Shown here in pieces: positions 1 through 6,519 of a stretch of DNA of 13,354 nucleotides. This stretch comes from JBJTIF01 sp046094825. Lineage in GTDB: Bacteria; Actinomycetota; UBA4738; HRBIN12. The notes beneath the pieces were generated by a model. It was not told the origin of the DNA. It saw only the letters and a program-made list of their open reading frames with translations, and ran no database searches. The translations under genes and the position numbers were made by a program. The DNA lies in the NCBI GenBank assembly GCA_046094825.1, contig JBJTIF010000022.1, positions 1 through 13,354 on the forward strand, given 5' to 3'. Numbering within the stretch: the stretch's first letter is position 1; each line of letters starts with the position of its first letter.

Positions 1-1284
1 GCAGGTGAGGACGGTGGGCTCGAGGCGGCGCGCCGCCACCGTGGCGCGCCGCCGGAGCTCGGCGGGGAGTTCGGCGACCTCCTCGCGCTCGTCGACGACG
101 TCCAGCGCCACGCGAACGACAACGCGGGGCCCGGGTTCCTCGCGTACATCCCCGGCGGTGGCCTCTTCGCGTCCTCCCTCGCGGACCTCCTCTCGACGAC
201 GATCGACCGCTACGTGTCGCTCTGGGGCGAATCGCCGGTCGGGGCGCAGATCGAGGACAACGTGATCCGGTGGCTCTGCGGACTCGTCGGCTTCGACGGG
301 CGGGCACGCGGCACCCTCACGACCGGCGGATCGCTCGCGAACCTCGCGGCGGTCGTCACCGCGCGTCGGGCGAGGCTCGGCGAGGCCTTCCTCGACGGGA
401 CGATGTACGTGAGCGAGCAGGCGCACCGGTCGGTCGAGAAGGCGGCGCGGATCGCGGGGATCCCGACCGCGAACCTCCGCGTCGTGCCGACGACCCCGGA
501 CCTCCGGCTCGACGCCGACGCGCTCGCCGCGGCCGTCGACGCCGACCGTGCCGCCGGTCTCCGTCCGTTCCTCGTCTCCGCGTCGGCGGGGACGACGAAC
601 ACCGGCGCGGTCGATCCGCTCCCGGCCGTCGCGGACCTCTGCGCGGACGAGGGGATGTGGTTCCACGTCGACGCCGCCTACGGAGGCTTCTTCCTCCTCA
701 CCGAACGCGGCCGCGCGGCCTTCGCCGGTATCGAGCGAGCGGACTCCGTGACGCTCGACCCGCACAAGGGGATGTTCCTGCCGTACGGCACGGGGGCCAT
801 CGTCGTCCGCGACGGCGCGCTCCTGCGCGACGCGCACCACGCGGGGACCGCCGCGTACCTCCAGGATCTCGCCGGTGAGGGGGAGCTCCCGAACGCGAGC
901 GAGTACTCGGCGGAGCTCTCCCGCGACTTCCGCGGCCTCCGCGTGTGGTTCCCGCTGTGGCTCCACGGCGTCGGGGCGTTCCGCGAGGCGCTCGACGAGA
1001 AGCTCGACCTCGCGCGGTTCCTCGCCGGCGAGCTCCGCGCGATGCCCGAGCTCGAGCTCCCCTGGGACCCCGAGCTCTCGATCGTGCCGTTCCGCCTCCG
1101 GCACGGGGACGATGCGGCGAACCGCGCCTTCCTCGCGCGCATCAACGCATCCCAGCGGGTCTTCCTCTCGAGCACCGTCCTCGACGGTCGGGTCACGCTC
1201 CGCGCGGCGATCCTCTCGCACCGCACGCACCGGGACCGGATCGAGGAGTGCGTCCGCGTCGTCCGGGAGGCCATCCCCGCGTGA
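1..1284 (+). CDS. Group II PLP-dependent amino-acid decarboxylase, 5' partial (copy 1)
   Basis: The reading frame is open from base 1 to the TGA at 1282-1284, so the gene begins outside the window. Comparison with the downstream paralogue (its SYFTP tyrosine is residue 103, the matching tyrosine here is visible residue 49) suggests about 54 N-terminal residues are missing. Seen: an early GFLAYIPGGG motif, stacking His142 in SEQAHRS, Asp224 in HVDAAYGG for the pyridine nitrogen, and the Schiff-base Lys256 in DPHKG (visible-residue numbering). The Asp-Lys distance of 32 equals that of human aromatic amino-acid decarboxylase. Tyr286, 30 residues after the lysine, sits where that family has its catalytic-loop tyrosine, which favours decarboxylation over aldehyde synthesis. 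The DPHKGMFLPYGTG form differs from the DPHKW of copy 2, so the substrate may differ. Substrate unknown; a cytosolic enzyme making an amine and CO2 is inferred from the family. Its stop overlaps the MFS gene start (GTGA). Confidence 0.9.
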   Translation, partial: AGEDGGLEAARRHRGAPPELGGEFGDLLALVDDVQRHANDNAGPGFLAYIPGGGLFASSLADLLSTTIDRYVSLWGESPVGAQIEDNVIRWLCGLVGFDGRARGTLTTGGSLANLAAVVTARRARLGEAFLDGTMYVSEQAHRSVEKAARIAGIPTANLRVVPTTPDLRLDADALAAAVDADRAAGLRPFLVSASAGTTNTGAVDPLPAVADLCADEGMWFHVDAAYGGFFLLTERGRAAFAGIERADSVTLDPHKGMFLPYGTGAIVVRDGALLRDAHHAGTAAYLQDLAGEGELPNASEYSAELSRDFRGLRVWFPLWLHGVGAFREALDEKLDLARFLAGELRAMPELELPWDPELSIVPFRLRHGDDAANRAFLARINASQRVFLSSTVLDGRVTLRAAILSHRTHRDRIEECVRVVREAIPA

Positions 1285-2543
1285 GCGGTCCGCGGGGGCT
1301 CCTCGCGTGGGTCCGCCGGCACGCGATCGACACGACGCCGCTCCGCGCTTCGGCGGACTTCCGCCGCCTGTTCGTCGGGCGGTCGATCTCGAACTTCGGT
1401 GACGAGATCGTCGCGGTCGTGATCCCGTTCCAGGTGTACGCGCTCACGGGGTCGACGCTCGCCGTCGGTCTCCTCGGGCTCGTCGAGCTCGTACCCGTGC
1501 TCGTGTTCCCGATCGTCGGTGGGGCGTTCGCGGACGCGCTCGAGCGCCGACGGCTCGCGATCGCGACGCACGTCCTCCTCGCCGGACTCTCGGTCCTCAT
1601 GGCGGTGAACGCCCTGCGTCCCGAACCCCTCGTCTGGCCGCTCTACGCGTTCGCGTTCCTGTCGGCGGGGCTCATCACGTTCAACCGCCCGACGCTCGAC
1701 ACGTGGCCCGCCCGGCTCCTCGACCTCGAGCTCCTGCCCTCGGCGGGGGCGCTCGATGCCGGGTTCGGCACGTTCGCGGGGATGGTGGGGCCGGTCGTCG
1801 CCGGCCTCCTCCTCGCCGCGGTGGAGCCCGCGGGGGCCTTCCTCTTCGACGCGGCGACGTTCCTCGTCGTCATCGGGGCGCTCCTGCGGATGCGGCCGTC
1901 GCCCCCGGCCGAGGACCGACCGCGGCTCGGGCTCGGGGCGATCGCCGAGGGGTTCCGGTTCCTCCGTGGCCGCCGCGTCGTCCAGTCGGTGTTCCTCGTC
2001 GACCTCGTCGCGATGGTGTTCGGGTTCCCCGTCGCGCTCTTCCCGGCGATCGCGCGCGACCGCCTCGGCGGGGGTCCCGAGGTGCTCGGCTTCCTCCACG
2101 CCGCGCTCGCAGCGGGAGCGTTCGCCGCGACGATGCTCTCCGGGAGCGCGCGCCGGGTTCGGCGTCAGGGCCGGGCGATCCTCGTCGCGGTCGTGATCTG
2201 GGGCGGCGCGATCGTCGTGTTCGGGCTCACCGACTCGCTCGCCGTCGCGCTCGCGATGCTCGCCGTCGCGGGAGCCGGCGACATGGTGAGCGGGATCTTC
2301 CGGATGGCGATCCTGCGCTCCGCGGTCGAGGACCGGCTCCGCGGTCGCCTCGACGGCATCGGCATGGCCGTGTGGGCGACCGGCCCGTCGGTCGGCAACC
2401 TCGAGTCGGGGCTCGTCGCCTCGCTCGTGAGCGTGCCGTTCGCGGTCGCGTCGGGTGGCGTCGCGACGGTGCTCGGGGCGCTCGCCCTCGCGGCCTTCGC
2501 GCCGGCGTTCTGGCGCTACGACGCCCGCGCGCCGCAGGCCTGA
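1281..2543 (+). CDS. MFS transporter, MFS_3/EntS-like exporter
   Basis: This is a 420-aa integral membrane protein with repeated hydrophobic segments along its length, fitting a 10-12 helix major facilitator. The N-terminal FRRLFVGRSISNFGDEI stretch and the cytoplasmic loop GGAFADALERRRL (about residues 80-92, the motif A position) are typical of the MFS_3 group that holds enterobactin exporter EntS and macrolide efflux proteins. The start chosen is GTG at 1281, which overlaps the decarboxylase stop by 4 bases (GTGA). A purine-rich GGGAGG at 1265-1270 can serve as ribosome binding site, and longer upstream forms of the frame run antiparallel to nothing but the decarboxylase coding sequence. 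Tight coupling implies co-expression with the decarboxylase, so export of its product is a reasonable guess, but drug or siderophore efflux is equally allowed by the family. Proton antiport at the cytoplasmic membrane is family knowledge. Confidence 0.9.
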   Translation: MSGPRGLLAWVRRHAIDTTPLRASADFRRLFVGRSISNFGDEIVAVVIPFQVYALTGSTLAVGLLGLVELVPVLVFPIVGGAFADALERRRLAIATHVLLAGLSVLMAVNALRPEPLVWPLYAFAFLSAGLITFNRPTLDTWPARLLDLELLPSAGALDAGFGTFAGMVGPVVAGLLLAAVEPAGAFLFDAATFLVVIGALLRMRPSPPAEDRPRLGLGAIAEGFRFLRGRRVVQSVFLVDLVAMVFGFPVALFPAIARDRLGGGPEVLGFLHAALAAGAFAATMLSGSARRVRRQGRAILVAVVIWGGAIVVFGLTDSLAVALAMLAVAGAGDMVSGIFRMAILRSAVEDRLRGRLDGIGMAVWATGPSVGNLESGLVASLVSVPFAVASGGVATVLGALALAAFAPAFWRYDARAPQA

Positions 2544-2567
2544 CGCGCCGCCGGCCTGACGCGCCGC
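2537..2567 (+). repeat. Tandem duplication of about 16 bp across the MFS stop codon
   Basis: The 15-mer GGCCTGACGCGCCGC occurs at 2537-2551 and again at 2553-2567, giving a 16-bp period. The first copy carries the in-frame TGA stop of the MFS gene, and the second lies just after it. It looks like a small local duplication; no function is evident. Confidence 0.8.
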
Positions 2568-2590
2568 GGGGTCGCCGTGGGGCCCCTTGC

Positions 2591-2596
2591 TAGGCT
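2591..2596 (+). promoter_or_regulatory. -10 box of a leaderless promoter for decarboxylase copy 2
   Basis: TAGGCT lies exactly six bases before the ATG at 2603 and is preceded by TGC, an extended -10 form. No Shine-Dalgarno sequence fits between the box and the start, so the transcript probably begins at or next to the ATG. No clear -35 is visible. Confidence 0.6.
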
Positions 2597-2602
2597 CCGC
2601 GC

Positions 2603-4114
2603 ATGACCGACGAGGTGTTCCCGGAGCCGAACCTCGTCGACCGCCACGGCGACCCCGCCGCGCGCGCCGACCTCGAGCGGCTCGGCCGCGACACGTGGGC
2701 CGCCGCGCTCGATTGGCTCTACGGGCCGGCGCGAGAACGGCCGATCGCGCCGGAGCCGTACCGGGTGGCCCGCCGCGCGTTCTTCGGGCCGACCGAGCGC
2801 CCGGCGCCCGCGCCGACGGAGCCGACGTCCTCCGAGGCGGTCCTCGCCGAGTTCCGCGACCGCGTCGCGCCGAACGTGTTCGCCGCGCAGCACCCCGGGT
2901 CCTTCAGCTACTTCACGCCGCCGCCGCTGCCGATGTCGATCGCCGGGGAGGTCCTCGCGCAGTGGGTCCACCAGGGCGTCGACGTGTGGCACGCCGGACC
3001 CGTCGCGGCCTTCGTCGAGGAGGAGGTCACGGCGTGGCTCCGCGACCTCATCGGGATGGGGGAGGGGTCGTGGGGCGTCCTCACCTCGGGCGGCGTCATG
3101 GCGAACCTCATGGCCCTCGCCGTCGCGCGCGATGTGCACCTCGCGGGTCGGGACGACACCTCCGCCGGCCCGCCCCGCGGCGCCGCACTCGAGGGGGTCC
3201 GCGTCTACGCCTCCGACCAGGCGCACTTCTCGATCGCCCGCGCTCTCGACGTCCTCGGCTTCCCGACGGAGACGCTCCGGGTGGTCGCCTCCGACGCACG
3301 CTTCCGACTCCTGGCCGAGCCCGTCGCCGCGGCGATCGCGGACGACCGTGCCGCCGGACTCGTGCCGTTCGCGATCGCCGCGGTCGCCGGTTCGACGAAC
3401 ACCGGATCGGTCGACGATGTCCCCGCGCTCGCCGATCTCGCGCGGCGCGAAGGCTTGTGGCTCCACGTCGATGCCGCGTACGGCGGCGCGGCGCGCCTGT
3501 CGCCGCGGCACGCCGATCGGGTCCCCGGGCTCGAGCTCGCCGACTCCGTCACCGTCGATCCGCACAAGTGGTTCTTCCAGGCCTACGACGTCGGCGCGCT
3601 CGTCGTGCGACGCCGCGAGGACCTCCACCGGACGTTCCACCGCGAGCCCGAGTACTACCGGCACCCCTCGCCGGAGGAGGAACCGCTCCACTGGTACCAG
3701 TACTCGATCGAGGGGACGCGACGCTTCCGTGCCCTGAAGCTCTGGATGTCGTGGAAGCACCTCGGTACGCGCGGGTTCGCGGAACTCGTCGACCGCAACA
3801 TGGACCTCACCGACCACCTCGTCGCCCGGTGCCGCGCCGCCGGGTTCGTCGTCGCACCGGCAGACCCGGAGCTCTCCGTCGTCTGCTTCCGCGTCGAACC
3901 CCCGGAGGTTCCGGCCGATGGGCTCGACGCGTTCCAGGACGCCCTCCAGCGGGCGCTCGAGGTGTCGGGGGAGGGGTGGGTCTCGACGACGACCCTCCGG
4001 GGACGCCGGTACCTCCGCGCCGGCATCGTGAACTACCTCGCGACGCCTGCCGACGCGGACCGCGTCGTCGAGGCGATCCTCCGGCTCGTCCCCGAGGTCA
4101 TCGCCGCCCGCTGA
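2603..4114 (+). CDS. Group II PLP-dependent amino-acid decarboxylase (copy 2)
   Basis: The full-length protein has 503 aa, a usual size for the aromatic-L-amino-acid/glutamate decarboxylase fold. In order: an N-terminal swap segment, substrate-side SYFTPPP (Tyr103), His208 in DQAHFS (cofactor stacking), STNTG followed by Asp290 in HVDAAYGG, the PLP lysine Lys322 in DPHKW, and RFRALKLW in the small-domain boundary. Spacing Asp290-Lys322 (32) and Lys322-Tyr351 (29, in EPEYY) equals Asp271-Lys303-Tyr332 of human DDC. The catalytic-loop tyrosine is thus kept, which supports true decarboxylation rather than oxidative deamination to an aldehyde. Several blocks match copy 1 (for example DDRAAGL...PF, TNTG, HVDAAYGG), so the two are paralogues, not a recent duplicate. 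The start ATG is placed by the -10 box six bases upstream. A GC hairpin follows the stop. Substrate unassigned; aromatic amino acids are only a family-level guess. Confidence 0.92.
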   Translation: MTDEVFPEPNLVDRHGDPAARADLERLGRDTWAAALDWLYGPARERPIAPEPYRVARRAFFGPTERPAPAPTEPTSSEAVLAEFRDRVAPNVFAAQHPGSFSYFTPPPLPMSIAGEVLAQWVHQGVDVWHAGPVAAFVEEEVTAWLRDLIGMGEGSWGVLTSGGVMANLMALAVARDVHLAGRDDTSAGPPRGAALEGVRVYASDQAHFSIARALDVLGFPTETLRVVASDARFRLLAEPVAAAIADDRAAGLVPFAIAAVAGSTNTGSVDDVPALADLARREGLWLHVDAAYGGAARLSPRHADRVPGLELADSVTVDPHKWFFQAYDVGALVVRRREDLHRTFHREPEYYRHPSPEEEPLHWYQYSIEGTRRFRALKLWMSWKHLGTRGFAELVDRNMDLTDHLVARCRAAGFVVAPADPELSVVCFRVEPPEVPADGLDAFQDALQRALEVSGEGWVSTTTLRGRRYLRAGIVNYLATPADADRVVEAILRLVPEVIAAR

Positions 4115-4122
4115 CCCGCTGC

Positions 4123-4141
4123 CCGGGCGATCGTCGCCCGG
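4123..4141 (+). terminator. Hairpin after decarboxylase copy 2, probable terminator
   Basis: A perfect 8-bp stem, CCGGGCGA with TCGCCCGG around a TCG loop, begins nine bases after the stop at 4114. There is no U-tract, as is common for termination hairpins in very GC-rich genomes. Position supports a terminator; strength is unknown. Confidence 0.55.
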
Positions 4142-4230
4142 CGCGATCGGTCCCGTCCGCTCCGTCGGGCCTCGTCGCGCCCATCGCTCCGCCGCCCCCT
4201 CACGCACGCCCCACGCTCGGGAGCACGCAC

Positions 4231-4244
4231 GCCCGCCGGCGGGC
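4231..4244. repeat. 14-bp perfect palindrome
   Basis: GCCCGCCGGCGGGC reads the same on both strands and directly abuts the AT-richer operator-like block in front of the XRE gene. It could be a stem, a protein site or chance in GC-rich DNA. It marks the border where base composition changes. Confidence 0.5.
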
Positions 4245-4293
4245 ATAGCGTAAGTGCTATACACTGCATCGCGTTTCTGCTATACCTTCCTCG
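4245..4293 (+). promoter_or_regulatory. Promoter and probable operator of the XRE regulator gene
   Basis: This block is much richer in A+T than its surroundings. ATAGC at 4245-4249 and GCTAT at 4256-4260 form an inverted repeat with 6-base spacing. A third half-site, GCTAT, is at 4279-4283, 23 bases after the second. TATACA (4258-4263) and TATACC (4281-4286), 17 bases apart, are good -35 and -10 candidates, so the half-sites lie on the promoter elements. TATACC ends seven bases before the GTG at 4294. Autoregulation by the HTH protein is inferred from this layout; it was not tested. Confidence 0.55.
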
Positions 4294-4593
4294 GTGATGG
4301 ACGGCGGCGCGCTGGTCCGTGAGGCCAGGACGAGGGCCGGACTCACCCAGGCGGAACTCGCGGAACGGGTCGGGACGACCCAGTCGGCGATCGCCCGGCT
4401 CGAGCGTGGAACTTCCCTGACGCTCGAACGGGCAGCCCGCCTCGTGCGGGCCTGCGGCTTCGACCTGCAGGTGCGCATCGAGGGTGGGACGTGGGTCGGG
4501 TCGGCAGAGGATCTTCCCCCGCAGCTCCGCGTGCTGCGGACGCTCGAGTCCGCGGTGGCGGAGCTGCGTCGCGTCGTGGGGGAGGCTAGGTGA
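4294..4593 (+). CDS. XRE-family helix-turn-helix regulator, small
   Basis: The 99-aa protein has a classical lambda-repressor-type HTH at about residues 6-60: REARTRAGLTQAELAERVG (helices 1-2), then TTQSAIARLERG as recognition helix. The tail (LVRACGFDLQVRIEGG and a Leu/Glu/Arg-rich C-terminal helix) resembles small HTH proteins often found as antitoxin-like partners of nucleotidyltransferases, but no toxin-like gene is next to it. GTG at 4294 and ATG at 4297 are consecutive in-frame starts; GTG is used here because it is nearer the -10 box. The 3' end overlaps the convergent permease gene by 8 bases. It likely binds the GCTAT sites just upstream and may regulate itself. Control of the neighbouring ABC exporter is possible but that operon starts 1.8 kb away. 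Confidence 0.85.
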   Translation: MMDGGALVREARTRAGLTQAELAERVGTTQSAIARLERGTSLTLERAARLVRACGFDLQVRIEGGTWVGSAEDLPPQLRVLRTLESAVAELRRVVGEAR

Positions 4594-5389
4594 GGTTGCG
4601 GTAGCGGCGGACCGCGAGGAACCCGAACACCGCGATGATCCCGCCGAGCCACAGGAGCGACCGCACGACGAGCCCCTCGAGGGTCGACTCCGACCCGATG
4701 AACGTGAGGTAGCGGTCCCCGAGGACCAGGGTGCGGACGGTGTCCGCCCACGCGGTGATCGGGTTGTTCTCCGCGATCCACTGCAGCGCCGCCGGCATCC
4801 CCTGCGGCGGCACGAAGATTGAGGACAGGAACGTGAGCGGAAAGATCCAGATGAAGCTCGCGGCCTGCACCGATTCCACGGTCTCGACGGTGAGCGCGAT
4901 CGTCGAGGCGACCCACGAGAACGCGAAGCCGACGAGGAGCGTGAAGCCCACGACGCCGAGCGCCGGTCCGATCCCCGTCTCGAAGCGGAACCCGACGAGG
5001 TAGCCGATGCCCACCATGAGGGCGACGACGACGACGTTGCGCACCGAGTCCGCGAGGGTACGACCGAGGAGCACCGCTGCCCGCGCCATCGGGAGCGAAC
5101 GGAACCGATCGACGATCCCCGTCGCGAGGTCCTCGGTCAGGCCGATGCCGGTGCCGATCGACCCGAAGATCGCCGTCTGCACGAAGATGCCGGGCAGCAG
5201 GAAGTTCACGTAGTTCACGCCCTCGGGGAGCCCCCGGATCGCGCCGCCGAACACGTAGCGGAAGAGCAGCACGAACATGAGCGGCTGGACGACCGAGAAG
5301 ATGAGGAGCGCGGGGATCCGCACGAGGCGCATGACGTTGCGCCACGCGGCGATCCTCGCGTCCGCGAAGAGCCAGCGCAGCTCGCTCAT
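4586..5389 (-). CDS. ABC-2 type exporter permease, DrrB-like
   Basis: The 267-aa membrane protein has about six hydrophobic segments (near residues 24-44, 60-80, 117-135, 141-162, 172-192 and 243-260). It carries the ABC-2 family hallmarks: an N-terminal amphipathic stretch, ATGIVDRFRSLPMAR between helices 2 and 3, FVPPQGMP before the last helices, and NPITAWADTVR. This is the daunorubicin-resistance DrrB pattern. It should form a dimer in the cytoplasmic membrane, powered by the upstream ATPase. The ATG overlaps the ATPase stop (ATGA), so the two are translationally coupled, and a G7 run just upstream can act as a purine-rich binding site. Substrate unknown; hydrophobic drugs or lipids are typical for the family. 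Its stop (TAG) lies inside the end of the convergent XRE gene. Confidence 0.92.
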   Translation of the reverse strand: MSELRWLFADARIAAWRNVMRLVRIPALLIFSVVQPLMFVLLFRYVFGGAIRGLPEGVNYVNFLLPGIFVQTAIFGSIGTGIGLTEDLATGIVDRFRSLPMARAAVLLGRTLADSVRNVVVVALMVGIGYLVGFRFETGIGPALGVVGFTLLVGFAFSWVASTIALTVETVESVQAASFIWIFPLTFLSSIFVPPQGMPAALQWIAENNPITAWADTVRTLVLGDRYLTFIGSESTLEGLVVRSLLWLGGIIAVFGFLAVRRYRNLT

Positions 5390-6384
5390 CGGCCCCCCCG
5401 ACGGCTGCGGACCGGGGCCCGGGTGTCCTCGTCCTCCGCGCTCGCCGAACGACCCGTGAGCGTGAGGAACACGTCGTCGAGCGTCGGGCGGTGGAGCGCG
5501 AGCTCCTCGAGGTGGATGCCGGCGGCGTCGACGCGGCGGACGGCCTCGATGAGCGCCTTCGATCCCTCGTTGCCGACCGGCAGGCGCACCTTGCCGCTCG
5601 TCGCGTCGACCGTCGCGGCGCCGGTACCGAGACCGCGGAGGAGGTCCGCGGTCTCCTGGATCCGGGCGCGGTCGGCGGGCTCGAGCTCGAGGAGCTCCCC
5701 GCCGATCTGGGACTTCAGTTCATCGGGCGTCCCCGCGGCGATGACCCTCCCGAGGTCCACGACCGCGATCCGCTCGGCGAGGAGGTCGGCCTCCTCGAGG
5801 TACTGCGTCGTGAGCAGGAGGGTGATGCCGTCGGCCCGGAGCTCCTTGATCATCTCCCAGAGCGCGACGCGGCTGCGGGGGTCGAGCCCCGTCGTCGGCT
5901 CGTCGAGGACGAGCACGCGTGGGCGACCGACGAGCGAGGCGCCGAGGTCGAGCCGACGCCGCATGCCGCCGGAGTACGTCTTCGCGACGCGGTCGCCCGC
6001 GTCGGAGAGCCCGAGGCGCTCGATGACCTCCGCGGCGCGGCGCTTCGCCTCCGCCTTCGGCAGGTGGTAGAGCCGGCCGACCATCTCGAGGTTCTCGAGG
6101 CCGGTGAGGTTGCCGTCGACGGCGGCCGACTGCCCGGCGAGGCCGATCTGGGTGCGGATCGCGGCGGGCTCCTTCACGACGTCGTGCCCCGCGACGCGCG
6201 CGGTGCCGCCGTCGGGCCGGATGAGCGTCGTGAGGATGCGCACGGCCGTCGTCTTGCCGGCGCCGTTGGGCCCGAGGAGCCCGAAGATGCTGCCGGCGGG
6301 GATCTCGAAGTCGACGCCCTTCAGGGCCTCGACGTCCCCGAAGGACTTCCGGAGTCCTTCGACGGAGACCGCGGGCTCGCTCAC
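5386..6384 (-). CDS. ABC transporter ATP-binding protein, DrrA-like
   Basis: The 332-aa cytoplasmic ATPase has Walker A GPNGAGKT at residues 38-45 (Lys44), a Q-loop at Gln85, signature YSGGMRRRLDLG at 137-148, Walker B VLVLDEP at 157-163, and TTGLD after it. The position of the usual H-loop histidine is Gln194 in TTQYLEEAD; this replacement is a known mark of the DrrA (daunorubicin resistance) group rather than a defect. A C-terminal extension of about 100 residues, including LALHRPTLDDVFLTLTG, is also typical of DrrA. GTG at 6384 is chosen because a TAGGAT -10 box ends six bases upstream, indicating a leaderless start. The stop overlaps the permease start by 4 bases. Function: driving export through the DrrB-like partner; substrate not deducible. 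Confidence 0.94.
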   Translation of the reverse strand: MSEPAVSVEGLRKSFGDVEALKGVDFEIPAGSIFGLLGPNGAGKTTAVRILTTLIRPDGGTARVAGHDVVKEPAAIRTQIGLAGQSAAVDGNLTGLENLEMVGRLYHLPKAEAKRRAAEVIERLGLSDAGDRVAKTYSGGMRRRLDLGASLVGRPRVLVLDEPTTGLDPRSRVALWEMIKELRADGITLLLTTQYLEEADLLAERIAVVDLGRVIAAGTPDELKSQIGGELLELEPADRARIQETADLLRGLGTGAATVDATSGKVRLPVGNEGSKALIEAVRRVDAAGIHLEELALHRPTLDDVFLTLTGRSASAEDEDTRAPVRSRRGGR

Positions 6385-6390
6385 GGGCGC

Positions 6391-6396
6391 ATCCTA
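6391..6396 (-). promoter_or_regulatory. -10 box of a leaderless promoter for the ABC exporter operon
   Basis: On the minus strand TAGGAT is followed by six bases and then the GTG start at 6384. No Shine-Dalgarno sequence is present. No convincing -35 element is seen 16-18 bases upstream. Confidence 0.6.
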
Positions 6397-6507
6397 CGAG
6401 GACGCCCCGGGGGCGACACCGCCGGGGCACCGTCCGACCGCGGTTCTCACCGATCGGCAACGAACGACGGTCCGCGATCGCCCCGACGGGGACCGTCGAC
6501 GACCTGC

Positions 6508-6513
6508 GAGGAT
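6508..6513 (+). promoter_or_regulatory. -10 box of a leaderless promoter for the aldo/keto reductase
   Basis: GAGGAT, preceded by TGC (extended -10 form), ends six bases before the GTG at 6520. It is weaker than the TANNNT boxes elsewhere in the window but has identical spacing. The out-of-frame ATG at 6512 lies inside it and is not a start. Confidence 0.5.
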
Positions 6514-6519
6514 GGGGCC

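Noticed and set aside
678..2099. 473-aa open frame on the minus strand
   Set aside because: It is antisense to the decarboxylase and MFS genes. Its translation is low-complexity Arg/Glu/Asp/Pro-rich, as expected for a mirror frame in GC-rich DNA.
2516..4264. 582-aa minus-strand and 553-aa plus-strand frames over decarboxylase copy 2
   Set aside because: Both are Arg/Gly/Pro-rich with no domain signature, while the 503-aa frame has all catalytic residues of the family.
5491..6519. Long N-terminal extension of the aldo/keto reductase frame
   Set aside because: It is antisense to the DrrA-like ATPase and lacks any family similarity; the AKR fold begins just after GTG 6520.
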